Shown: piece after piece, positions 25,149 to 36,300 of the stretch
Layout of the letters: each line of letters opens with the position of its first letter
How positions within the stretch are numbered: the stretch's first letter is position 1
From: Platynereis dumerilii
Lineage: Eukaryota; Annelida; Polychaeta; Phyllodocida; Nereididae
DNA: 64,000 nucleotides
Reading direction: 5' to 3'
Assembly (NCBI GenBank): GCA_026936325.1
Contig: JAPTHN010000148.1
Span: 372,001-436,000 of the forward strand
Made by a program: the position numbers and the translations under genes
Notes under the pieces: generated by a model
What the model was told of the DNA's origin: nothing
Databases searched by the model: none
What the model saw: the letters and a program-made list of their open reading frames with translations, nothing else

Positions 25149-25465
25149 GCTAAGGGGGCCACCATTTAATTTCCGGGGGGGGGGGGGGGGTTGGAGTTTG
25201 CCTTGTCAGGAAATAAAATTTATTTCACGGTAACGGCGGCAGTATTTATTATTTATTTCAAGCACCTGAAGTCCCCGAATATTCATTCCTAAATCAAGTA
25301 ATGTCTTATTAAGAAATACCCCTAGCAGAAATTATTTCAAGACTGCCCAAAAAGAATTATTCATTTCACAAAAACTGAGCAGGAAATTATTTATTTAAAA
25401 AAAACTCCACAAGACCCCCTCCCCCCCCCCCCCCCCACCTTGATATTACATGGTCACCCCTAAGG
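25149..25465. mobile_element. MITE with terminal G-run/C-run, copy 1
   Basis: The left end C-TAAGGGGGCCACCATTTAAT and the inverse of the right end CCTTAGGGGTGACCATGTAA form inverted repeats. A run of about 16 G near 25175 faces a run of about 18 C near 25420. The interior GTAACGGCGGCAGTATTTAT and GTCCCCGAATATT recurs in a second copy at 59797-60075. No ORF. Confidence 0.65.
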
Positions 25466-25929
25466 CAAAGCAAAGTTGGCCAGGCCCCCAGGGCCAGTAA
25501 ATAGAGCAGCATATGCATTTGTGCATGCAGACCTGTATGGCGCTAGGATGACGTGGCCTTCAGCTATTTCAAGGAACCTAGTCAGGGTGCAAATATTCAC
25601 AAATTTCCAACATTCTGATGTGAGATAAATCTCTACACTGACGCAACAGACTGGTACATGGGGCAGAAGGGCATTGGCGGGAAGCTGGGTTGCTTCTGCT
25701 AAAAATAGACATTTCGGTCATGTGATCAATGAAGATTTGTAAATATTTTGGTCACGTGACTGTAAAGTGCACTTAGCAGCCCTGTCTTTGCGACGTTAAT
25801 TACTGCAATTACAGCGTTCGGTGCGCTGAAATTTGTCACGGATGCTTTTTGATAGACCACAAACTTGTGATTGCGACTTGTCCAGCGACGAAAAAAGGAG
25901 GAGAGTGCCCATAGAGGAAGAATAAAACA

Positions 25930-26052
25930 ACAGCGGAGCAATGATCTAGCATTACGCATGCGCCGCACCAATATCCGGCAAAAATATTGGATCATTTTGA
26001 TAGGAGAAAGGAGTTGATGTTAGCCTAAAATCATTGGCTTCCTATAGAAAAG
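25930..26052 (+). promoter_or_regulatory. Candidate promoter and non-coding first exon of the CCPG1-type gene
   Basis: An NRF1-like TACGCATGCGCCGC at 25954-25967 lies just upstream of a stretch ending CTATAGAAAAG with donor gtgagt at 26053. The CCPG1-type coding exon begins behind a clear acceptor at 33373, so an upstream non-coding exon must exist, and this is the best candidate seen. If right, the whole P-type transposon lies in CCPG1 intron 1. Confidence 0.3.
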
Positions 26053-27157
26053 GTGAGTTGTGTTAGGCGTTGTCATTTTGCCAAATGGTGTTTGAATGTA
26101 TGGAGAATATTTCTGATCAATCAGTGACTGTCTTCGTCTCTTTGATTTTGCAAAATGTTCTGGCAAGACTGAAGTTCTTATCATATGTCAGGTCATTGAC
26201 CTGGTGCATGGCACAATTTCATGCATTTCTGTTTCAGATGGTTTTAGTCGGTCTCTCTTTTCACCTGCTGCACAATCAAACTGAAAAAAATCTAATTAAG
26301 TTTATAAAGGGCCTAAATTTAGTCTAAAACAAGTAAAATGCAATAAAGCAAATTTTATAAATTGCATGAGTAGGCCTATCAGCTGGTCAGTCACTCAGTG
26401 TCGCACACAGTGTCAGCAGGGAGAATAACCATAGAGATTAACAGTGAGGCCCAACTCTCCTAAACAGCTGCTGATGTGTTGTCCCCGCTAGATGGCAGTG
26501 CTCTGAGGCATGTTTACTTCCTGTTGTCGTCTGCTACAGTGCACATGCTGCAGTGTGCAGCTGATCCAAGAGTGAATTAGAGTGAATATAGAATAATCTT
26601 TGATCCAAACAGCTGAAAACTGAAAATGCCTTCAACCTGTGCAGTAGTGGGTTGTGCTGCCAGGTCAGACAAATGCCCTGCACTCAAATTCTTCAGTGTA
26701 AAGCGTGATGACAAGACCTGGACAGCTGAACTTGTGGCAGCTATCAACAGATCAGACAAAAGTTTCAAGATTGCTAATGCAAGGATTTGTTCCCGCCACT
26801 TTGAGGCCAATAGCTTAGAGCCAGATAAAGGTAAGTTTCTTTTCTGTATATATAAGCCACTAAAGAAATACCAAAGACATATATATTTATATGTATTAAA
26901 GCTGTTTATTGATTACTCCATACAAGAAATGATCATAGCCTTTGAAACGAGTTTATATGTATGATTTTATGTCCTTAATCTGAAATTCTTAAACATCTGT
27001 GCATGCATGTTATAAAAGTATGGGCCTAATGTAAAATATATAACAGAGATATAAAATCAGTCTTGCGTTTTCCTACAGTTTCAGCTGCAGCCTATTTAAA
27101 TAAATCATCAAATATAGAATTATAAAATATATATATATATATACAGTGCAGGCCCAT

Positions 27158-28290
27158 CTAAGCAGATTTTTTCTGAGCTTTCATTTTGAGTGATTTTCTT
27201 AAACCTTTTTTTTTCTGTAAATGAGTTTGACTAAACACTCTACAACGGTGATGTATCCGGATCTTAAAATATTTTTTAGCCAGATCAACCAGAACCGAGC
27301 AAATGTCGTCATCTGACCATTCATGGCTAAAAGCAGTGTGGCCTTTAACAATGCTACAAAATACCTCTTTAGTTGAATCCAGTGCAGGCTGAAGAAAATC
27401 ATCAATTTGGACACTGACTTTTGATATATTGCAATTCTCTTTGAAAGATAGTTCAAATTTTTCAAAAACAGAGAAGGTATCCTTGGTGATATATGTCAGG
27501 CCACCACGATCTTTTAGGCATGTCAGGGAGACATTAGCTGCATTTTCATCATCCGGTTCACATGTAAGGACATTCACAATGGAGCTGCCCTTTTGTTGCA
27601 GTTTCTTAATACAACTACCAGCTATATAGCTGATTATACTTTCTTCATTGCTGGTTATTGTGTTTTTACTTTGACTGCTTTGACATGGAAGTTCATGAGT
27701 AGGTGTTTTCAGAAGTTTTCTCTCAAGGACCCTTTCAAATATTAAAATGCAAAGGTAACGACTGTCTGCCTCAGAAAATCCATCGACTTGTATCATCCCC
27801 ACATTTTCATGGAACTTTGACCAGGAAGATTCCTTTGTAGCATTTTCAGACTTGCCTATTACAATGTAACTGCCAAGAGACTCAACTTGATACTTGATAT
27901 CTGAAAATCAGTAGTGAAAATTGTATCAGAAGCTATAAATACCTTAGATATGTATGTAATGCTGTATGATTAGTTCCCAAATATCTTTTAAACAATTACA
28001 CACCTTCAACTGAAAACTCCTGCATGTCTGTATTTAGAATACCCATTTTTTTCATTTCCTCTACTGATTCTTGTACCTCTTTAAGTAGTACCTCTCCAGT
28101 TTGGTTTTCCTGTAATTATGAGATTGTCTAAGTCAAAATATATATTTCTACATTTAATAAGCGCTCTAGGCTCTATAGCAAATTCATAAATATGAAGGCT
28201 CATGCAGAAAATTCATAGAACAGAACATGAAAAACTAACCATCAATGGAGGTTGAAAGATGGCCTCAACTTCAAAGTTCCAAGCAGCCAT
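27158..28290 (-). CDS. Antisense gene inside the P-type transposon, 299 codons, function unknown
   Basis: Three minus-strand exons, 28240-28290, 28004-28109 and 27158-27900, have GT-AG ends and matching phases and give a 299-residue frame. It starts M-A-A-W-N-F-E-V-E-A and ends in a basic tail (K-K-K-G-L-R-K-S-L-K-M-K-A-Q-K-K-S-A). The middle has Y-I-A-G-S-C-I-K-K-L and L-K-D-R-G-G-L-T-Y-I, motifs that I associate with proteins encoded by THAP/P-like and related metazoan transposons. There is no signal peptide or membrane segment. It lies in transposase intron 1; its start codon is 56 bp from transposase exon 2. It is open while the sense transposase is broken. It may be an accessory factor (DNA-binding or repressor) or a displaced C-terminal transposase domain; this is inference. 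Confidence 0.7.
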
Positions 28291-28716
28291 TCTCATGTAC
28301 AAATGAGTGTAAATATTCTAGCTAATATGGTCTTTTTGTATTCCAGATAATGAATTTGATGTTTCTTTGAAACATGGGAGTTTACCGACCAAGTTCATGC
28401 CACAAAGGTCCTGCCAAACAACTAAGTCTAATCCAAGGAAACCTCCTGTAAGTCTATACATGTAATCCTGTTTAAAAGTATCACTCTCAATTCTCAAAGA
28501 ATATGTGAGGAGTGGTGCAAGGGAAACCATGTGCCAACACATATGCACTATCATCTAATCTTTAAATTATTGCTGACCTTAGTGACCTCTGGAATTTTGA
28601 GTGACTCAACAGACTGGCCATGTGGTATTGTTTACACTTAAGGACCTTTAATGTTACACTTCCTTGCCTAAAAATAGCCTCTGTAGCAGTTGTCAATCAG
28701 GAGCAACATTTCTTGC

Positions 28717-28864
28717 CAGGGAGGATCCAGGGAGGGGGGGGGTCCAGGGGTTCTGGATCCCCCCTTTCAAGAGGATATTCAATGCATGAAGGCCCAAATT
28801 GCCTTTGACCCCTTGGGTATCGCTGCTGAACCTCCCCCTTTCAAAATTCCTGGATCCGCCCCTG
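28717..28864. mobile_element. Small hAT-like MITE nested in the P element
   Basis: The ends CAGGGAGGATCCAGG and the inverse CAGGGGCGGATCCAGG are inverted repeats of a type widespread in animal genomes. The interior has mirrored GGATCCCCCCTTTCAA and CCCCCTTTCAAAATTCC blocks. It sits in an intron of the transposase. No exact 8-bp duplication was seen (CTTG only). Confidence 0.7.
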
Positions 28865-31800
28865 CTTGTTTCATCTCATTCAAATGAAATGGTATTGTAA
28901 AACTTTTAAAAAAACATTGCTACACATAATTTGCTTTTGTTTTCAGAAACACCGTTTGTTTTCCCATAATGCTACAACCACCCAAGAAGAAAATATGATG
29001 GAAATTGATATGTCTGATCCGTCGCTAACAATCTCTAATCCACCATCCCTTAAGGAAATCTTGGAAGTCATCAGCAGAGATTTGGCAGAGAAATGGCACA
29101 TTCTGAATTTAGCCGAAGATCAGTATGATGTCATTGAATATCACAACATGAAGGTCAGTTCATCTCAGACAAAACCATTGATATCATACTCAGAATGACT
29201 TACTATAAATCCTTAATGTATTTGGGTAATCACATGCTAATGATATTATCATTGCATTCATTATACAGGTCTTGAAATGTCTGCAGCTCAGGAAGGCTGA
29301 GGATGCAATCTATGGCACCACCTTTGTTGGAGGGACAGAAGTTTGCTGCACACAGCTCGATTCCTGCAATGAGGCTGCAAGGTGCTTTAAGACCTTGGTG
29401 GAAATTACTCCTTGTCCAGGCGTGTCTGGATCTCGATCCGACAAATGTGCAGGTGTCGTAGCTGCAGGTGGGAGTATGTGCTCCGAATGCAAAGAGTTTC
29501 GAAAACTGCAAAATAGGAAGGCCAAGAGATCGCAAATTGCAAAAAGACGGGTGGTGAGCATGAGGACCCCTCTAACTAGCGTCACGAAAGGGAAGCTCTC
29601 TGAGGCACTGAAGACACAGAGAAAAATCAGTAAGGCCTTGAAGAGGCAAATTGCTGTATTCAAGAAGCGTATTGCCACTGAGAGTGTTCCGGTCACCGAT
29701 GACATCCACAACAGCTTGAACTCCATCATGAGCACAGAGACGCTGACCAGCCCATTGGTGAAAACATTCTGGGAAGAACAGAAGAAGAACTTCACTCAAC
29801 CAGCACAAGGCAGGAGGTGGCATCCGGCAATGATTCGATTAGCTTTGCTGCTTCATTCTGAGTCTCCGCTAGCGTATCGCACCCTGAAGGAGTCTTTGCC
29901 CTCCTGGGGAGTCAACTTTGAAAGACTTCACAAATTATGTAGCACCAAGCCTGGGATTTCAGCCAGAAGTGAGTTTTCAAGTTAATTCTGTATCAGTTTA
30001 TACCAGTAATAGCTTTATATAATACAATGTGCAAATGTTGGGTCTGGGATCATTGCTTTGCAATTATTATCAAACAAATTTTTTTACAGATTGTTGATGA
30101 GCCGAGGCAAAAAGTCAGCGACTGGCCTAAAGAACATAAATTTGTGGCGCTTGTGCATGACGAAATGACACTTAAAGAAGATCTGGTGAGTTACTATCAG
30201 ACAGTGTGTGTTGGATAATTATAGTATTAATTGCTCAAGAATGATAACTTTCAAGTTTGGATTTTATATAGTATCCTCCCTTGCTCATTTCTTACTGGTG
30301 TACAATGAACGTACTGGTGAGCTGTGAGTTCCGGTTTTTGGGAGCTCAGGTGACAATCCAGCTTTAGCATCCCATGTTTTGGTGTTCATGGTCCTTGGCT
30401 TGGTTGGTCCAACGTTAAAGTTCACTTTAGGATACTTTGGAACTAGGAATGTTGGAGGAGCAGATCTGTATCCACTGTTCTGGAAAGCTGTCTACATACT
30501 CGTGAGAGTTTGTGGATTGAAGGTGATAAGCTTGTTTCTGAATTGAACTGTCAGATAACTCTATTTTCACTGTCTGCATATTTTTTTAAAAATGATTTCT
30601 GTTGTTTGTATTGCAGTCAGTGAGTCATTGATTATATAATTGGTATTCTTGTGATTATTATTTTTTCAGGTCATTGCATCAACCAGTGATAAATCCGCTC
30701 CAAACATGAAAATGGTGAACTTGCATGGAGAGTCTGGAAGTACGAAGAACTGGTTTGCAGCTGAGGAACGTCAACTGTTCTTCATATCTGATGTGCCACA
30801 ACTGCTGAAGACCCTGAGGAACAACTTGCACTCCTCTTCTTCAAGGGCAACAGCCACCAAATACTTCTGGGTATGAATGATTAATAATGCAGGAAGCATG
30901 TAACACTCACAAACCGTCAATGGCAATAGTTATTATCTTATCATGGTGGTTCTACATGTTGTAAAATATGTCTTAAAATATTTCAGAACAATGGCACTCA
31001 TTTGCTGTGGGACCATGTTGAACGCATCTTCAAAGAAGATAGCAAAGTTGAACTGCGCAAGACCAAGCTTCAACCGGCACACGTATATCTTACTCCGCAT
31101 TCTAAAATGAATGTTTTGCTTGCTGCACAGGCATGAATAAAATTTGTCAATTATTAAAAGAAACTAAAAGTTTCCAATCTGCAGGTAATCTTAACTGAAG
31201 AACTCTTTTCATGTGATGATTTCTTCGGTTGCAAATGTGATGATGGCAAGTGGCGATGAATCCGTAAAGGGAACAGCCAAGTTTCTTGGCATAGTTGACA
31301 GACTATTTGACTGTCTGAATACCCGGTCAGAAGCTGAGGCAGTTAGGAAAAAGAAACCAGATCTGATGCCATATGAAAGCACAGAAGATCCCAGGCTGAA
31401 GGTAGGCTAAATAAAGTTATTCCTAAAATGTAAAATTGACACACTTCATTTTTCCTTAACATTTTAATTTGTCCTTTGGAGATAATTCATGAAAAATTAA
31501 TGAATTCACAAGACAACACTGAACATAGAGCTAATTTGATTATAAATAAATTGCAGTTCATTGAAGAAGAGGTGACTACATACCTTGATTAGTGGAAAGT
31601 TCTGTTGATGAGCGAGAAGAAGACAAATGTCAGAAATAAAGGATGTTTTTGACACCAGCTACATACAAAGGTGTCCTTATGACAGGTATTTAATTCCCCA
31701 AAAATTATTAACTGCATAAACCATGTGATATCATCAGTGGAACCTATTATTGATGAAATTACAACGAAAATTGGGTGTGAAATTTTGCTGTTGTTTCACT

Positions 31801-33398
31801 TTCATTGAGGTCCATGTGTGGTGCTATTAGGTATCTTTTAGCACAAGGAGTAAAACAAGTGTACACTCGCCGCCTCACCCAGGATGCCCTTGAGGCTCAT
31901 TTTGGAAGGCAACGGGGACTTGGAAGGAGATGTGACAACCCTACATTTTATGCTTTTGGGTGAGACAGAACTTCATAATTTATAACTTATTTTACATGAA
32001 TACCGAATATATATTCAAGTATGTTGTGTATGAAAATGAAATGTGAGATAAATAGATAAATAATATTAATATTATCCACAGATACTGAGAAAATAAACTA
32101 CTTATCCAACGGAGCGTCTCAAGGTTGCTTCGTCCAAAGGGTAATGTTCAGACAGACACACTTGTTGAGATCACCTCGTCCCCCATGAAGCGGAACAGCA
32201 AGAACTGACCCCAGGGAACTGACTTCAGTTTCTTTGTACTATTGCAATAAATTCTAAAAAGAAGTTATTGTTCAATGTGTTGATTCATTATGTTAGTTTA
32301 TATATATGTCTATATATAATATTATAGTGTATTAAAGGTAAGGCTAATATTATGAGCATCCCCAGTTCCTTTGAATTCTTTCAAGCAAAGTAGCCACCAC
32401 CCACCATGCTTGTAATGAGAGACCTATTTGCAGCCATGATATTTGGCACTGGCCTAGTTATTTTACAATTCTCTATTCTAATGATTAATCTGTTATTATA
32501 TATGCTGATAAAAAAAATCAAAATGGAAGTAGTTAAGGACCAACACAAAATGCCCAGTAACTGACAATATCCTGGGTAAAGTTGTTCAGGCAGCCAAGTC
32601 AGGCCAGCCTGGCCAGAGGCTGAGACCAGGCTGGTCACACAGTAAACAACCCAGATTAATGGTTGTGTGATGGTGAAATGTACCACTTAATTAATTGTAT
32701 GACTGTATAGACCTGTCAAGGGTCAGGGATTGAAATATACAACAGAAATCAACCCTGGTCAAGGTTAGCCTGTGCTTCTGCAGGCTGTTTACATGAAACA
32801 GGAAGTAATGATGCCTCAGAGAGAGCTGACTGCAGCGCGCCAAGTGGGGACAACACATAGAACCACAGGGTGAATGAGAGTTGGGCCTCACTGGTATTCT
32901 CTATGGAATAACAGTGTGTCTTGTCCAGTTGTTAAGGCGCTTGATCACTTGATCATTATCTGTGCTCTGGATTGGGGGGGTGGGGGAGGAGTTTTAAATT
33001 TGTATCAGACAGGGGTCTTTAAGCCAGATGGGGGTCATGATCTTGCAAAAGTAACTACACCTGTACACCACAAATCCAATGCTACATGACATTGTATTTC
33101 AATGGAGCAAAGGGTATGCTGACTTTTACAAGATTTTGACGTCAATGGTATGATGCAAGCATTGCATCAGTAATGCGGGCAATATTGGTATTGACTTTTG
33201 TTACTGCCATTACTGTGAGATACCTTTTTAACACGGAATTCAATGGAAAATCACTGAGGGCATACTTTCTTTGTGAACGTAACCAGCCCAGTAATTTTGC
33301 TAAAAATTAAATTAATGACCATTTGATAAAAGTCATGAATCCAAAGTTAGTGGAAATGTTTCTTTGGTTTCAGTCAACAATTATGTAAGAAGTAGAAG

Positions 33399-36300
33399 AT
33401 GTCTGAACAAGGCAGCGACAGTGAAGCAAAGGACTGGACGGTGGTCAACCAGGAGGGAGAGGTTGATGTAAGATAATTTAGATAAAAGTTTTGAGTCTCC
33501 AAATATTGATAATAGTTAACAGTACTGTAGTATTAGACCAGCTTACAGTGTAGATGACTAAAGTACATCAATTAACTCTACTAGTGCGAGCCTAACCATC
33601 ATTGATGATTGTTATATCAAAACAAAAGGTTTAATGATGACATGATATATTTCAAATGACCTATAACATGTATAATTTAGTGTAAATCATTTGATGTTAG
33701 CTGATGCAAGTACGCCAATTAGGCCAGACCTATTTAGTTTTAAGATTCTTGGATGGACCAACCCAACAGATTTTCTGCCTATGGGCAAATTTTTTTTAGC
33801 TTACCCACAATTTTTATTGAATTGACATTATAAAAGATTTAGGTTACACCTTTATTATTCTCCAGGGTTCCCACTCTTTTGCCCAGTTCAAATTCAAGGT
33901 TTTTTCAAAGTTTTTCAAGGCTGCCAAAACCAATTTTCAAGGTGTAAACCTGCAATTTTTTCAAACTGATTTTGCACCACGGACAGTCGTCGAAGTCCAC
34001 AATTTGTTGGACCGTTTCAATTTTGGCAAGAGAACCCCAAATTCCAGACTTTTTCCAGGTTTTTGGTGGAAATATCATATTTTTACCGAGGCCTCCGAAG
34101 GAGGTCCGCGGTCTTGCAACCAGTGTCGGTCTGTCGGCTGAAGACGCCTAAACTGGCCACCTTTGCCCTCTGAAACCGCCGGCTACATACAAATCTGCCC
34201 TGCCAAACTTCGTCCGTCATCGTTACGGGCCCTAAGCTTGTGAAAGCCGCACAATTACGCACCTGATACGTATCCGAAACACTTTATTTCACAACTGACA
34301 GCTAGCGCATAGATTTCCACAGCTTATTTTCGCCATCTTTACAACAGCGAGGTGGGCGGATGTGGATTTTCGCGCCAAAAGCGTGCATACATTAGCCGCC
34401 GGAAGTACCCAGGGCCAATCAGGGTCATTCCTGTCACCCAATCGGCTGGCTTCGGTGACACTCGGTTTTACACACACCATTCATAAAAATATGATAGTAT
34501 TTCGCTCAGCCAATCACAAAGCAGCGAGGGGAGGGGCCTGTGCATCCACCAGGAAGACAAGATGGCGAAGTCACGAGGTTTGCGCCCGACAACGCAATGC
34601 AAATGCAGCTAAAATACGCCGTTTAAATGCCTGGATTCCGCCGTTTTGGCGGTTACCATGGACGACTTCTGATTTCGACACGACAGTTGAATTCGACATG
34701 TACACTGTGGGCTGTCAAGTGTATTTGACAAGTGCTCCACTTGCAGTATAATTCGTTGTAGTGTGGGCCGAAATGTCAACAACTTGCTGGACTGATTGGA
34801 CCACTTGCCAGGCTGGTTTGTGAGTGTCGAATTTAACTGTCGTGTCGAAAATAGATGTCGTAGACCTCAGTCCGTGTTATGAGAACTGACCACTGGGATA
34901 TCTGTTTTCTAGGTACTATTTACTTGTTGTCTTTCTTCTTCTTCTTCTTTGCAACACCAGTAACGACTGCCAGTCAAAACGGCGATAAACCAGAACCGCT
35001 ATTCATATATTTACAGACAATACCTAAACGGCGATGATCAAAGTCCAAAACGGCGATGACAATTTTAGTTATCAACTTAGAAAAGTATCTTAACAAAAAA
35101 ACGTCTAATATTTGCTACTTTGTAGCAAGCAAGTTCACATCCATGATATTTGCTACTTTGTAGCGAAATAACGTAACATTTTTCTTGTCTAATTTGACAT
35201 GTTATAATGTAGCTTAAACTTAGTAAATGTGTAAAACTTGATAAAAAGCAACAAAAAACGTAACTAAATGATCTTTTATATAATGGAAACAACGCTGGAT
35301 AACAAAATGTATTATGTTAAAGTAAAATTACTAAGTTTGCAAGCTTATTGTACCAAAAATTAGTGAAATAGCCGTTCTTGTTTTCTAGTCAAATTTATCA
35401 TCGCCGTTATGGTAAATACACGAATAGCCGTTCTGGTTTATCGCCGTTTTGGCTGCACACCCCAGTAACACCCCCTTGGGCACAGGCCATCTTGACACTA
35501 TATCCTTATGTATAAGCTGCTATTCAAGCACAACCAAGCGTCCACACACTACCTTTTCATTTTTACATCATTTTTGGCCGAGGTTTAATGTGCTTTGCAC
35601 GGTATTTTCCAGGTTTTTCCAGGCCGGGAAAAGCCCAACCCAAAATTCCAGGTTTTCAAGGTTTTCCAGGTTGAGTGGGAACCCTGATTCTCGTACTTCT
35701 CTGGGGGGACGGTTGGTCTAGTGTTAGGGTGCTAGGCTGCCAATCCAGGGTTCGAATCCAGCTCTTGCTGGGTCACCTGGGCCTATGTCGGACGGCTGTT
35801 TCAATCGTCCTTCACCTCATTGCTATGTCTTCCTCCTGTCCTAATTAGCCTACCAAGTGCAAAAATAAAGGACGTAAAGCCCCAATCATCCATCCATTTC
35901 TCGTACTTCTGACCGACCCTAGAAAAAGTGTCTTGAGAAGATCCGAGAAGCTAAAGATCAATTCTGTCTGGCCTTAATTAATCTAAAGTGACTCTCTGCG
36001 AGTCTCACTATCAGTACAATGCTATTGTTATTCAGGGAAGTGACGATGCCTCCAGCCAGAGTTCATTAGAGTTTGTGCAGTTGGATGAGGATGCTGCTAA
36101 ATTCTGCCTCCGGACCAGGTCGGCGTCTAAGAGCTCCACAGACAATGGACGTGTTACAGTTGAACCCAAAGTTGAGGACACAGTCACTAGGAGTACCTCG
36201 TCTTCACCTGAACTAGTATCTCCCTCTGGTAAGTTAATTGGATTTTTCTTCAGTAATTGGTTTATTCAATTATATCCAGCTGTTCTGATTTTGGAGTAAG

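Larger units (their letters stand above)
26626..32208 (+). pseudogene. P-element-type transposase with N-terminal THAP zinc finger, decayed
   Basis: Exon 1 (26626-26830) is a THAP C2CH finger: C5, C10, then C-S-R-H near residues 56-59. Later blocks: 28347-28447 (G-S-L-P-T-K-F), 28947-29153, 29269-29968 (W-H-P-A-M-I-R-L-A-L-L-L-H-S, A-Y-R-T-L-K-E-S), 30090-30185 (RNase H-like V-H-D-E-M), about 30300-30523 (N-V-G-G-A-D-L-Y-P-L-F-W-K), 30670-30870 (P-Q-L-L-K-T-L-R-N-N-L), 30987-31130 (K-M-N-V-L-L-A-A-Q), about 31190-31401, 31557-31685, 31831-31959 (L-T-Q-D-A-L-E-A-H-F-G, the family C-terminal motif) and 32082-32208. Damage: TGA after R-T-G-E-L near 30330, TAG after T-T-Y-L-D near 31593, TGA near 32087, a GC instead of GT donor at 31131, and a phase mismatch between 29968 and 30090. 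Poly(A) signal AATAAA near 32246. Confidence 0.85.
26430..32905 (+). mobile_element. P-superfamily (THAP) DNA transposon, both ends present, 6.5 kb
   Basis: The ends are inverted repeats starting CATAGAGA and sharing CAGTGAGGCCCAACTCTC (26442-26459; inverse 32876-32893). Sub-terminal inverted blocks TGTGTTGTCCCC and CTGAGGCAT with TTACTTCCTGTT also match. Direct repeats GAATAAC flank it at 26423-26429 and 32906-32912. P elements also begin with CA and usually duplicate 8 bp; 7 are seen here. Inside are a THAP transposase gene on the plus strand, a second gene on the minus strand, and a small MITE at 28717-28864. The transposase carries in-frame stops, so this copy looks non-autonomous. Confidence 0.9.
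33722..35973. mobile_element. Harbinger-like MITE, copy D, enlarged by nested insertions
   Basis: The ends GGCCAGACCTATTTAG (33722) and the inverse GGCCAGACAGAATTGATC (right end at 35973) match copies A-C. TTA flanks both sides (33719-33721, 35974-35976). The DNA belonging to it is only 33722-33862 plus 35687-35973; the rest came in later. Lies in the first coding intron of the CCPG1-type gene. Confidence 0.75.

Noticed and set aside
29310-29795. Minus frame of 161 codons
   Set aside because: Antisense shadow of transposase exon 29269-29968, with no splice support or family resemblance, unlike the real antisense gene at 27158-28290.
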